From Serendipita indica DSM 11827 (taxonomy: Eukaryota; Basidiomycota; Agaricomycetes; Sebacinales; Serendipitaceae): a stretch of DNA of 64,000 nt. The notes beneath the pieces were generated by a model, which saw only the letters and a list, made by a program, of their open reading frames with translations, had not been told where the DNA came from and made no database searches. The stretch covers positions 744,001 through 808,000 of the forward strand of contig CAJVGD010000011.1 in the NCBI GenBank assembly GCA_910890315.1. Direction: 5' to 3'. Position numbers and translations under genes: made by a program. How positions within the stretch are numbered: the stretch's first letter is position 1; every line of letters begins with the position of its first letter. Positions 24,688-34,438 of this stretch are shown one piece after another.

Positions 24688-24990
24688 CAAATGGTAAACA
24701 GCAGAGGTAGCAAGCGTCAAATTCAAGGCTGATGAATAATTCAAGGGTATATGAAAACTATGGATGAGCGGGCAATTCCCTGGCTAATTTAAGAGATACT
24801 CATCGAAATATTGTGCCAAGCGAATGCCCTAGAGCGCACGACTGACTTTGATAGCTTGTGATTTAGTGATTCGCCTTCACATGCGGTAGAGTATCAACAA
24901 TTTAATTGCGTATTCCAGAAGGCTAATTCTCTCACGTTCTCACTCAATAGCATAAGATTAAAAGACGTTGACAAGAACTCGTAGCCGTTG
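24688..24990 (-). repeat. Repeat part R, inverted copy 1
   Basis: Read on the minus strand it runs GGTAAACAGC (from 24690 on the plus strand), AAGCGTCAAATT, GAGCGGGCAATTCCCTGGCT, TTGTGCCAAGCGAATG, GTAGAGTATCAACAATTTAA and ACAAGAACTCGTAG. Its reverse complement aligns by eye along its whole length with the forward copy at 25133-25455, so the two form an inverted pair about 150 bases apart. Confidence 0.7.
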
Positions 24991-25132
24991 TACGGAAATT
25001 AGGCGGCTCAGGTGCGAATTCAAGCTGTCTACTTTCGGTAATGTTTTCTTTACTCGTCCTCTGGCCTTACTGTACAAATTATCTCTATACTGTATCATTT
25101 ATTGTACAAATACAATCAATCTTGACGACTGA

Positions 25133-25455
25133 CAGCTAACAAGTTCTTAGTGCCGATGTCTTTGTATCATATAGTATTGAGGACGTGGGAAGAATAATTC
25201 TACGTGGTACGCAATGGAATTGTGATACTTTACTGCGTGTGAGGTGTGATTGCTAAGTCACGAGCTACCGAAGGGCTACTGTGTGCCTTCGCAGTCAGTT
25301 GTGCACTCTAGGATACTCTCTCGGCACCATAATTTGATCAGCATCTCAATTGGTAGCCAGAGAATTGCCCGCTCACTCGTGGTTATGGTATTCTATTAAA
25401 TCCTTCATCAGCCTCGAGTTTGACGCTTGCGGCCACCCTTTGCTGTTTACCGTCG
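25133..25455 (+). repeat. Repeat part R, forward copy 2 (most complete)
   Basis: The fullest forward copy. Blocks in order: aacaagttcttag, agtattgaggacgtgggaag, gtacgcaatggaattgtgat, actttactgcgtgtgaggtg, ggcaccataatttgatcagc, gagaattgcccgctcactcg, gagtttgacgcttg and tgctgtttacc. It aligns with the inverted copies on both sides of it. Confidence 0.7.
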
Positions 25456-25809
25456 GTAGCTAAGAGAATGTGAGCTGTACAGGAAATAATAGTGTTGAGA
25501 TGCCTTGGACAATAAATCTAAAGGACGAGTAAAGAAAACATTACCAAGATACGTCGTTGATGTACAGTAACCCATACAGTGTAGTGATAACGATAAAGCA
25601 CAGTTCCACCGACTCAGAGGGCTCTCATAAAAGCTGCCACCAGTGTTCCAAGGCGTTCAACTGAATTCAAATTTACCATCGTGCTTGAGTCAGCATCACT
25701 GCAACATAGAACGCGTTCCAGGATACTTGCTTGGCACGTTGGTGGTGTCATCTTTTCTCCATTGACAATCGAAGTCAGGGGTATACGACATCTGTGGATA
25801 AGTGGTTAT

Positions 25810-26045
25810 ATTTCTGGCTACCCGTAGAGATGTTAATCAAATTATGGTGCTGAGCGAGTATACTAGAGTACACAACTGATTACGAAGGCGCAGGAAGCCC
25901 TTCAATAGTTTGTGACAGCAATCACTCTTCACACACAGTAAAGTATCAATAATTCTATTGCGTACGGGACTAATTCTTCCACGTTCTCGCTCAATACTAT
26001 AAGATACAAAGATGTAGATACTGACAAGAACTCGTAGTTGTCATT
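25810..26045 (-). repeat. Repeat part R, inverted copy 2
   Basis: On the plus strand it shows ctggctacccgtagagatgt, taatcaaattatggtgctga, cacacagtaaagtatcaata and gacaagaactcgtag. This is the reverse complement order of the forward copy at 25133-25455, which it faces about 350 bases away. Confidence 0.7.
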
Positions 26046-26546
26046 AGCCAAGAATATATTTTTTTCGCACAGTAAACAATGCAATACTATATGCAATAAG
26101 CCAGTGGACAAGTGAAGGAAAGCATACCAAAAGTAGACAATGTGAGTCCGCACCTGAGCCATCTTGATTCCGTACACAGCCTTTCAGCATTTGTGCAAGG
26201 TGTTAGCTTTGAGGTCAACGCTTGCAGTCCTTGCCATCATCAGTCGGAATGCACAGCACAGTATACTCACCATTCAAGCTGACACAGGTGGGCGACATGT
26301 TTGTTTACTAAGTCTGGATTATATTCACCAAGTATTGGATTTGGAATGCTAACTCTTCACAGTTCGTAGCAAGTGGGCCGCATAGTGCCTCAATGTTGTA
26401 TCTGACGGCAAAACACGCGGGTTCACTGGTGGCAGGTAGTTAATCGAAGGCTGAATGTGACCAAGAGAACATAACTGTTGCTTGGTAATTTTGATTCACC
26501 TATTTGCTGTGAGATGCAGGCAGGGAGGGTCGGTTTGTGGATTAAC

Positions 26547-27173
26547 CTACCTGACAATCTCTAGGAACCCCTGGGTGATCAGCTGTTCAATGTCCGCTCT
26601 TCTCACCATGAATCGTTGCCCTTTCTGAAAATCGATAGGTCCTAATTCTGTCTGGATGGTGCCACATTCCCGCACGACCCGCACAACAACGTTGAGCTCC
26701 TTGGGCGGGATTGCAACATCACCTACAACATCCAGAATATCTTCAAAGTCTCCTCGGAATTCCTGCACAATCTCATTGTACGTCCGGAGAAAATCCACCT
26801 CGTGCGGACTCAGTCGGGTTCTGACCTCTGAATCCCCCAGCAAGTGAACCAATGATCCCGCAGCACCCCAATAGAGCTCTTTAAGCTTCTCGATTCGATG
26901 ATTCTGGTATGCCAGGACGCAGCGCTTGTTGCGACGAAGAGCGACGTGATAAAATGATGCGGCAGCCATTACACCGTCCGGGACTTGGGAGTCATCAATC
27001 TCATACTCCGATGTGATCCTGGATAGATCCGTGTCCAGTGTGCGCATCTCCCTGCATACCGCTCGAACAAGCGGGTCGTTGTATTTGCTCAACGTCCCAG
27101 CGGCGTTTGATCTTCTTGCTTCGTTGACCAGAGTCATCGCTTGGTCACCAAATAAGCGTGTTTCAGAATCCAT
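26547..27173 (-). CDS. PSF1: GINS complex subunit Psf1
   Basis: One of four GINS subunits; GINS joins Cdc45 and MCM2-7 to make the CMG replicative helicase. A single exon of 208 codons, close to the usual Psf1 length. It begins MDSETRLFGDQAMTLVNEAR, typical for Psf1 (FGDxAxxLVxEAKR). The A domain includes AAASFYHVALRRNKRCVLAY (human FFHLSIRRNKRCLLAYLYNR-like), LKELYWG and LSPHEVDFLRTYNEIVQEF. The C-terminal B domain is present (LNVVVRVVRECGTIQTELG ... ADIEQLITQGFLEIVR). It is divergent from the EF-hand-like gene with only 74 bp between starts, and its stop lies at the right edge of the repeat island. Confidence 0.95.
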   Translation of the reverse strand: MDSETRLFGDQAMTLVNEARRSNAAGTLSKYNDPLVRAVCREMRTLDTDLSRITSEYEIDDSQVPDGVMAAASFYHVALRRNKRCVLAYQNHRIEKLKELYWGAAGSLVHLLGDSEVRTRLSPHEVDFLRTYNEIVQEFRGDFEDILDVVGDVAIPPKELNVVVRVVRECGTIQTELGPIDFQKGQRFMVRRADIEQLITQGFLEIVR

Positions 27174-27247
27174 CGGCCAACACGGGATTTTGAGATGTGG
27201 CGACCAGCTCCAAGAAAGTTTGAACCTACTTCACCTCCCCTTGGCTC

Positions 27248-28148
27248 ATGTCACATTCAAAGTCGGTGATAAAACGTATCAATGAAGCGTTCGACCAGGC
27301 TATTAGAGACCTCAACGTTCTCGAGATGCCGTCTAGTGCACCGGCACGTGATATGGCAAGAGCGTCTGATATGGGCACGCCCGACGCGGCAGGAGGGTTC
27401 ATACAGGACTCTATCTCAACCTCCGGAGGATTTGTAATTGAGGATGACGAACAGAGGACATCTGGCGACGCTCAAACTGCGACGCACATCCCTCTTGCAG
27501 CTATACCCTCTGCCCTGCAGCTACTGGATCTTCCCCCAAATGACGAACAAGTCTCGGAGCTATTTCGTAATGCCGCTGGTCGTAGTAGCTCATTCGAGAA
27601 CATGGTGAGCCGGGAGGATTTCATCAACGTCTGCGAAATCCTTCTTTCAATGTCGGACGACCAAGCGAGCGAACAAGAGGAATCACCAAGCAGCGAGTCT
27701 AGCGAAGAAGACTTAGACTTTCAGAACGCTTATGACGGCTCGACGTCTGATGATTCTGAGGGAGCGTCCAAAAAGCACCCAACTCGGAGACGTAAACCAT
27801 TGCAATCGAAAGCAGACGCAATGGAAGCAGAATCCCCGCATTCGAAGAAACCGTTGACCAGACGTCAAAAGGCGGTCTGTCGGGAGGCGTTCCGCCTGTT
27901 CTTCCCAGACGTTAAGGATGAAGAGCTCAGCTCTCAGAGGATTATGATTAAAGACATCTCGCGAGTATCCAGTCTGACCAAGGAAAGGCTGACCGCAGAA
28001 GAGGTAAGCTTTTTCTAATTTATTCATACGAATAGGGACTCATTCAGGGCAGGTCGTGGAAATGTTGGAAGAGTTCTCGACAGCACCAGATAAATCCATG
28101 TCGCTTTCAGACTTTGAGACCATGATGATCGCGACCAAACTAGCATAA
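27248..28148 (+). CDS. Uncharacterised acidic protein with C-terminal EF-hand-like pair
   Basis: I cannot name this protein. The N-terminal two thirds are S/E/D-rich and likely disordered (EESPSSESSEEDLDFQNAYD). A basic stretch KHPTRRRKPLQSK could be a nuclear signal. The end resembles a calmodulin-like lobe: TRRQKAVCREAFRLFFPDVK (cf. EF-hand AFxxFD helix), then SSLTKERLTAEEVVEMLEEF and DKSMSLSDFETMMI. The Ca-binding loops are not canonical. A single intron near 28002-28054 leads to the last exon. A second weaker helix pair (LDLPPNDEQVSELFRNAAGR) may be another degenerate EF hand. Its promoter is shared with PSF1, which hints at a nuclear or cell-cycle job, but that is only context. Confidence 0.65.
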
Positions 28149-28179
28149 AGACACTAGGTGACCCTGTGGAATGAGAGCT

Positions 28180-29742
28180 CTATTGGTACTTCTCCATGAA
28201 CTGGCGATGGAATTTCTCGAGCTTGTCAACGTACTCCTCGACACCAGCGCAAAGGCAAGTCAGACGGAAATGGGCCTCTCCTGTTCTCTGGCCGAATCCA
28301 TCGCCACTCACGACGCAGATACCCGTCTGATCCAAGAGATTGATGGCGTAGAAATTGTCGGGTGTGCGCCCGGCCTCCTTTGCCGCCTGAATGGCACGCT
28401 CTGGAAGGTGAAGACGAGGGAACAGGTATAGTGCACCCGGGGAAGGAGCACATGACATGCCCGGAAGGGCATTTAGGCGGGACGCCATTAAGACTGTGCG
28501 CTCCGCGAGTGCTTTATGAATGCGGTCTGTTTCTTCCTTCCAAAGTGGGTAGCTCTCCTCTCCCTCGACAGGAGGGCGTATCATGCAGTCAACACCGACC
28601 TGGCCACCAACGGCAGGACAGAGGCCGACGCTGACCATCTTGTATAGGAGAGCCACCGTCTCCTCGGGTACGTTTGTGCACTCAAAGTATGCACCTCGTC
28701 GACCGCATTCACCTGTGACGCCCTTGGAAATTGAATGGAAAGAGACGAGCGGTACGTCCGACTTGAGATCGCGAACTACCTTTTTGAACGAGGTAAAGGA
28801 ATGGCTGTCGCGCGTGTGAATATTGGACTGGTAGACCTCGTCTGCGAGGAGTACAACGTTGTACTTTTCACAAAGTTGAACAAGAGACTCCTGCTCCTGA
28901 TAAGTGAGGACGGAACCGACAGGATTGCCGGGGTTAATGATGGCGAGGGCCTTTGGGGTGATACCTTCCTCGATTGCCTTTGTGATTGCTCTCTCCACTT
29001 CTGCCGTATTGGTTCCCCAGCCGCGTTCTGTCTCGTCAAGATAATACGGTAAAGGCACGCCACCGTATTGCGCAAGGGTTGCAGTGTAGAGAGGATACTG
29101 AGGGATTGGAATCAGGATTCCAGACTTGTCGTCTGAAACGAGAAAGTTGATGAGGAGATTGACACCGGAAGAGGCCCCGGCAGTGAGGAAGATGTGGTCG
29201 GGGTTGGACGGGTAGCCATCTCGTTCTGATGCACCATCAATACCGCTTCGCATAGTAATAAAAACACATACTTTCGATAAACTTTGCGACATTTTTACGG
29301 ATAAAGGGGACTCCTTGAGAGTGCGTATACGCGCCAATTGAGCCTATTTCTCCATAGAGCTCACGAGCACGCGCGACTACATCCTTTGGGAACAGATCCT
29401 TGCCGCTATCCATGAGTGGGGGATATTCGAGCAGGGCGGCGACCTGGAGGACATCAAGGGATGATGAGCAGAGTCTGAATACGCTCTCGACGCGCTTACC
29501 TGTCTTCCAAACGTCAGGGGGGGCTGGTCCAAGCCCTTCTGCTGGGGATTTCCAATGTTTGCCGTGATCACTCGGTCAAACGGGAGACCATGGTTTGGAT
29601 TCTTGAGCTGCTCTCTGTATTTCTCTGCCTTTATGGCGATTTCACCCCGGACGGCGTACTGGACATGCTGGATGCGCGGGTTGAGCGTCGAGGGGGCAAA
29701 GGCAGACATGGTCCTCTTGAAGATTGCGGTCGGGGCCCGCAT
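28180..29742 (-). CDS. ALT1: Alanine aminotransferase (PLP, class I/II)
   Basis: Interconverts alanine + 2-oxoglutarate and pyruvate + glutamate. Starts MRAPTAIFKRTMSAFAPSTL; the basic, hydroxyl-rich start could be a weak mitochondrial presequence, with an internal Met (MSAFAPSTL) as a cytosolic start. ITANIGNPQQKGLDQPPLTF, LTAGASSGVNLLINFL, IPQYPLYTATLAQYGG, ALAIINPGNPVGSVLTYQEQ and the PLP-lysine motif SFHSISKGVTGECGRRGAYF are all typical of the ALT/GPT subgroup. The family usually has PGNPTG where this protein has PGNPVG. Three exons. Ends KFHRQFMEKYQ. Tandem with RRP9, 158 bp upstream. Confidence 0.94.
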
Positions 29743-29900
29743 GTCTCGTTTTTATCTTGTCCAGATTCGCTCTTGGGCGTTTTCTCTATCGAGCGTCCAG
29801 CGAACAACCTGCGGCAAATGGAAATAATACGCTTATTCGACTCGGCCGACCCGCCAACTTTGACCCGGGGGAGCTCTAGAAATCTGGAACATTGCCTCGT

Positions 29901-31891
29901 TCATGCGTCTATTTCCAACGGAACGACTACTCCGCAATTCTTTGCTTCCCCGCCTACTTTGATCCATCGTCCCGTCCGGGGCTCTTGTCCAATGGCAGCT
30001 ACAACAAGTACCGACTTTGCCTGGTCAACTGCACTCTTCCCGCGTCCGTGTCCGTTTGTACGTAGTCCGCTATGCGCTGTAGCCATCCACGACGCATTCA
30101 TCACAGACTGTCGGGGCACCTGTACCACCTGAAGCGAATTCACAACACCGCATACAGGTATAGTAGTGGCGAGAGCCGAGAATGATTTCAGCTTGGGATC
30201 CAATTGCCATAGCCGAATGTGGCCGTCCCAGGAGCCTAGCGGTGCCAGATAAGCAACCGAAACGATAAACGTACAAGAAGATAGCGTACCGGATGCAAAT
30301 ATATCTGAATACGGTAGTGCCGCAAGTGATGTTATCCACCGCGGATGAACGGCTGCCCCATGAGTCTCCGACTCGTGCTCGGTAAGCCCATGCGCAAGGT
30401 GCTGTTTGAATATGGGCTTCTTCTTGTTGGTGGACCATAGCGAAATCGTTCTGAGACGGGAAAAGGTGAGAAGAAACTCTTACAGTATGCTAGGTCACTC
30501 ACCCACTATCGCCGCCACTGAGAAAGGTAGATTCATCTACCATAGCGACGCAATCTATGCTTCCTTCCACAAAATCACGTCGCTCCCTCTGTTTGTGTGT
30601 TTCACCAAGGGCCTCGTCGCCATCAGCATCCAGAGCGCCTTCCAACACCTCTCGGAGAACGCTCTTTGTACCGCCACGAAACACAATCTGGGTCTCTTCA
30701 TGCACCTTCCAGTACCTGACCGACTTGTCTCGACATCCGGAGGTCAATGCAGTCTCTCCTCGCAGTGCATCAATGTCTGATATACGATCTTGATGCCCGA
30801 ACAACGTCTCGACATAGCCCATAACCGATAGATCAAATAATTTGACCGAACGGTCGTGGGACGCAGAGTACAGCTGATTGCTTCCCTTTCGGAACGCCAA
30901 CCCCTATCGTCGCATGGTCAAACTAAGGTCAGGGTATATATTTGTGACTGACCGATATTGAGTCTTTATGACCTTTGAAGCATCGAAGCCACTTGATCTT
31001 TTCAGTCTCCCAGATTCCGACTCTCCGATCCTTTCCGCCCGTGGCCAAATACTTGCCATCGCTGCTGAGGGCAAGGGCCCACAGTTCATCAGTGTGGCCA
31101 GTGGGCTCTTCCACATCCGCGCGTCGCTTCCCTTTCCCTTTGTTCTCGATAATCTGCTTACGAATGCAAATCACTTGCTTTCCACTCGCTATGTCCCATT
31201 GAATTACCGAGCCGTCTTTCGCACATGTGTATAGACGCTTTCCATCCTCGGAGATGGCTGCACCCGTTACGGCCAGACGGTGCCCTCTGGTCACGAGCCG
31301 AGTCGTCGCAGCCCCGCGAATCTGGGCCGGCATGAGTTGGAAACAGAGACAAAGGTCCCGACAAATACCTGACTCCCAAGAAAGATATGGACCTTCCCTG
31401 AATGCTGGAGCTACAAGTGTTGATTCGTCAATTTGATTCACGTCTGAGCTCATTTTGACTTACAACATCTTGTTGTAAACGCGAAGAGATGATGTCGCGA
31501 TCAAGTTCTGCAGCGTCAAACTCTCCATCCGCTATACAAATACATTTAGTGTCAACTGGGCGTCGAAGACAGTTCAGTTCTTACCTAATGTGTTCTTCAC
31601 ACTTTCTAGATATATTTTTGCAAGTCTAAGTCTTTTCTCTCCAGCGGTCTCCTCCAAGTCTTCTTCGCCACTGATATTTGGATCAATAACGTCTGCTCTG
31701 AGGTCGTCGGCATCTCTATCTCCATTTTCAGAGCCACTCGAAGTCAAATCCTCATCTTTCTTGCGTCTTCTATGCACCACAACGGTTCCTCGCGATGGCT
31801 TTGACTTTTTCTGCACCTTCTCCGGCGGTGCGGATCGTAGGGAGGACGACCTTTTGCGTTTCTTAGAGTTTAGGAGCAATACGTCCTGCAT
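29901..31891 (-). CDS. RRP9: U3 snoRNP WD40 protein Rrp9
   Basis: A nucleolar WD-repeat subunit of the U3 snoRNP, needed for early 18S rRNA processing. The N-terminus (MQDVLLLNSKKRKRSSS...) is lysine/arginine- and acid-rich, with the conserved helix GEKRLRLAKIYLESVKNTL followed after an intron by DGEFDAAELDRDIISSRLQQ. WD repeats follow: GHRLAVTGAAISEDGKRLYT, GHTDELWALALSSDGKYLAT, GGKDRRVGIWETEKIKWLRC, LYSASHDRSVKLFDLSVMGY, the family-typical FGHQDRISDIDALRGETALT, GSIDCVAMVDESTFLSGGDS and a last blade ending in a C-terminal VVVPLEIDA. About six exons. Confidence 0.93.
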
Positions 31892-32008
31892 TGACCCTTT
31901 TAGGTGCTGTTACCACCTGTGGGTTAATATGGGAGGGTTCAGGCGTACTCAATGTAGTCCACAATACAATACAAGATACAGTGTGACGAGCATTTCTAGG
32001 ACGTGTGT

Positions 32009-33460
32009 CTATTTCTTGAGACCAGCCGCGTACGCCATTGTCCTGGACATCGGAACGGTTTCATCCACGAGTGGCTCTACCGAGTTCTGCGCCGGATTCT
32101 TCGGGTTGCTTATGCACACGCGCTGAAACCTAGTGAAAATTCTCTCCACTTCTTCATCCGAATCTAGGGTCTCGGAAACTGTCGGAGTATCGGAGGTTTC
32201 CAGTGTAATGGCCTTAGAAACCGACGAGGATTCCTCTTCAGCTGGCATTGGGCCCTCTTCCGTAGAATTTGGCGAGTCTACTCGCGCATCCTTGGCAATG
32301 GTACCATCAATGCCAACGTTCAGCGTAAAGTCTGACGGTTTCAGGGTGAGTTTATGCTGAGCGGCCAGGTCCATGAGATGATGATAGAGGATTATCGAAC
32401 TATGGACGTCGTTCGATGCATCTAGATAATTTAAGCCATGCAGTAGTCGGGATAAAGTTTGCTCACAGCGCTGTTGTTCCTCATTCAGGAGGCGCTCCCA
32501 GTTGCTCATTCGTGGCCCCTCTGCATCCTTTTCGAGGTCCCTTTGTAGATAATTTCTTATCAGCGTTTTGAGAGCAACGAGCCTGCGTGCCGTCTTTGCG
32601 CCTGAGCTAGGATCTGCCCGGTTGGAGAGCCAACTGAGTTCAACCAGGTTTTGCGCTTTGACCTGATAGTCTTTGAAGAGTTTGGTCGCATCGCCTGGAT
32701 TGAACTCGATCGTATACAAATGATATTGAAACTGCAAAGGACAGACCTCGAATATTGACCCCTGTCTTGACAATGGTGGGGTCTTCCAATATCTCCTTGA
32801 GCTTACGAGGAAAGCCTATCCAATATCTGATAAGTAAGAGGTTGGGATGATCAAGACCATTACCCTTCATGGCACAGACTTGAAGGATGAATATCTTCCT
32901 TGGAGTCGCAAGTTGGATCACTGCTCCTAGCCTTTGGGTTTGTTTACGCCATGATACATTCCATTCCATGTCAAATCCCAAGGGTCCAATGGTGGTGTCC
33001 AACGCAGTGTCCGCTTCCGATCTTGACCGAATATACATTCGTAGAGGCGTTGGCGAATATGTTGAGTAGTCATAACGCTCCAAAGCTGGTGTACTTGTTT
33101 GGGGCTCTGCCGACAGAGCCCCAGAGTCTTGAGCCTTCTCTTTGACCGAGGTTACAAATGATCGTTTGACGACGGTGGGACCCTTCCTGCGAGCGGCTGC
33201 CTCCCCACGTTGGTACGTAGAAATAAGAGGATACAACGTGGATGAACCAAGTCTGTGTGGATCAGATTCTGGGTTCATCCCAGTCTGCAGCTGTAGTGCA
33301 TTGGTAGCTTCCGGTCTCTGTGATATTGCCACAAGAGTTTGGCCACGGGCAGTAAAACGGGTACTAGATGATATATTTAATCACAATTTTGCCGTCTTTA
33401 GGTTGGTCGCACATACCGCAGTGGCCTTTCGAGCTGTTGGGCTTGCGGCTTGTTTGCCAT
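32009..33460 (-). CDS. 3'-5' exonuclease of the DEDDy (WRN-exo-like) family
   Basis: A DnaQ-fold nuclease; whether it acts on DNA or RNA is unknown. Exo I reads GFDMEWNVSW (catalytic D and E). Exo II is assembled across an intron as KTGVNIRGDATKLFKDY, keeping its Asp. Exo III also needs an intron: LNEEQQRYASNDVHSSIILY gives the Y-x3-D motif, while unspliced reading loses it. RLVALKTLIRNYLQRDLEKD and RMSNWE are family-typical. The C-terminal 100 residues are acidic and S/T-rich. The start at 33460 (MANKPQAQQLERPLR) is followed by an intron; an in-frame ATG at 33550 (MSVLKESISRSGSVFAGS) could give a longer N-terminus with mitochondrial-like character. It is divergent from SEC11, whose ATG is at 33611. 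Confidence 0.85.
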
Positions 33461-33610
33461 GGGGCGTTTGGCTCCGTTGAGGCGCGATGGAGACGAAGAG
33501 CCAGCGAATACTGACCCAGAGCGTGATATAGACTCTTTCAGCACGCTCATGTAAGAAATGACCGGACTTGGGCGGGTGCAGAGTGGAGTCCTACAACTCG
33601 ATTCGACCAT

Positions 33611-34437
33611 ATGTTCAACGAGGAGCTCAAAGCGCTTCGCAGGATGGGATTTAGGCAGGCATGTATACTCTATCTATCATCTTCGTGTTCCTGAGTACGC
33701 CCTTGCAGGTCCTCCTGCAAGCCCTGAATTTTGCTGCAGTCATCGCAAGCGGTTTGATGATGTGGAAAGGTCTCGGCCTTCTCACTAACAGCGAGAGCCC
33801 GATCGTCGTCGTTTTGAGGTGCGAGCTGCGCCCTGTCTTTGCCACGTAGCAATTTTGACCGCCTGAACTCGCAGCGGATCTATGGAGCCAGCCTTTCACC
33901 GTGGAGACCTCTTGTTCCTCACGAACCCCGTCAATGAGCCGTACCAAGTTGGAGATATCACGGTTTACAAGGCATGTTATTTCTTTCTTTCATGACTGCG
34001 AATGACCACCGGTCAGATACCAGGAGAAGACATACCAATTGTACACCGTGTTATTGAGAGCCATTATTTGTGAGCATTGCACATTCGATGTCTATCCTTC
34101 CTCAACTAGTTGTAGGCATGACACACCGTTGGACCAAGAGATCCTCACCAAGGGTGACAACAATCCCTATGACGATATCTCACTCTATAAAAACCTCAAG
34201 TGGCTTGAAAGACGTCACGTAGTTGGCAAAGTTCGGGGGTAAGCATCCAACTCATACGATTCAACTGGCTGAGCAAGTATAGGTTCTTGCCATATGTCGG
34301 ATACGTGACAATTGCGATGGTGAGTAACGTCTCCCGCCATCTTTCTTATCCTTACCTCCTCGGAGAACGATTTCCCTCAGCTCAAATATGCGCTTTTGGG
34401 CATCATGGGTCTTTTTGCGCTCATACAACGGGAGTAG
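33611..34437 (+). CDS. SEC11: Signal peptidase complex catalytic subunit Sec11
   Basis: Cleaves signal peptides at the ER membrane. Starts [16 protein letters not shown], then [20 protein letters not shown] (single N-terminal membrane anchor). The catalytic Ser lies in [12 protein letters not shown], assembled across an intron. The His is in [13 protein letters not shown], and the conserved Asp in [16 protein letters not shown]. Ends [15 protein letters not shown]. All three catalytic blocks and the length match the family. The first intron begins GC rather than GT (33659-33708). The stop TAG ends one base before the stop of the convergent FOL1 gene. Confidence 0.95.
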
Positions 34438-34438
34438 A

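Larger units (their letters stand above)
23830..25710 (+). repeat. Repeat part S: short dispersed motif, four copies
   Basis: A motif of about 50 bases built of gagtcatgatctcccccact followed, after a variable spacer, by gtcagcatcactgcaaca. Copies lie at about 23830-23880, 24062-24113, 24432-24485, and a shortened copy at about 25688-25710 keeping only the second half. The three fuller copies are spaced roughly 230 and 370 bases apart. Confidence 0.65.
23455..26150. repeat. Repeat part T: gtgcgga/ttaatg/tactcgtcc motif, several copies
   Basis: A motif reading roughly tttcggtaatg then tttactcgtcctctg, often preceded by gtgcgga. Forward copies lie at about 23455-23500, 24175-24225, 24490-24560 and 25010-25085. 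Reverse copies lie at about 25515-25560 (acgagtaaagaaaacattac) and 26080-26150. It usually lies just downstream of S and upstream of R, which suggests the three were once one unit. Confidence 0.6.
22822..26546. repeat. Gene-free AT-rich island of diverged composite repeats
   Basis: No ORF in these 3.7 kb reads as a protein, and the base composition is clearly richer in A and T than the flanking genes. The sequence is largely built from a composite unit with three recognisable parts, S, T and R, listed separately below. Copies lie in both directions and are diverged by substitutions and small indels. In a forward copy the order S, then T, then R can be traced. No transposase, reverse transcriptase, terminal repeats or target-site duplication could be found by eye, so the family is unknown; a worn non-autonomous element or a local duplication array are both possible. 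Confidence 0.7.

Noticed and set aside
22822-26546. Autonomous transposon or LTR element in the repeat island
   Set aside because: No reverse transcriptase, integrase or transposase text in any frame, and no paired terminal repeats or target duplications were found by eye.
33611-33720. GT donor (GTATAC) for SEC11 intron 1
   Set aside because: It can be joined in frame only by dropping three residues of a conserved segment; the GC donor keeps the family spacing.
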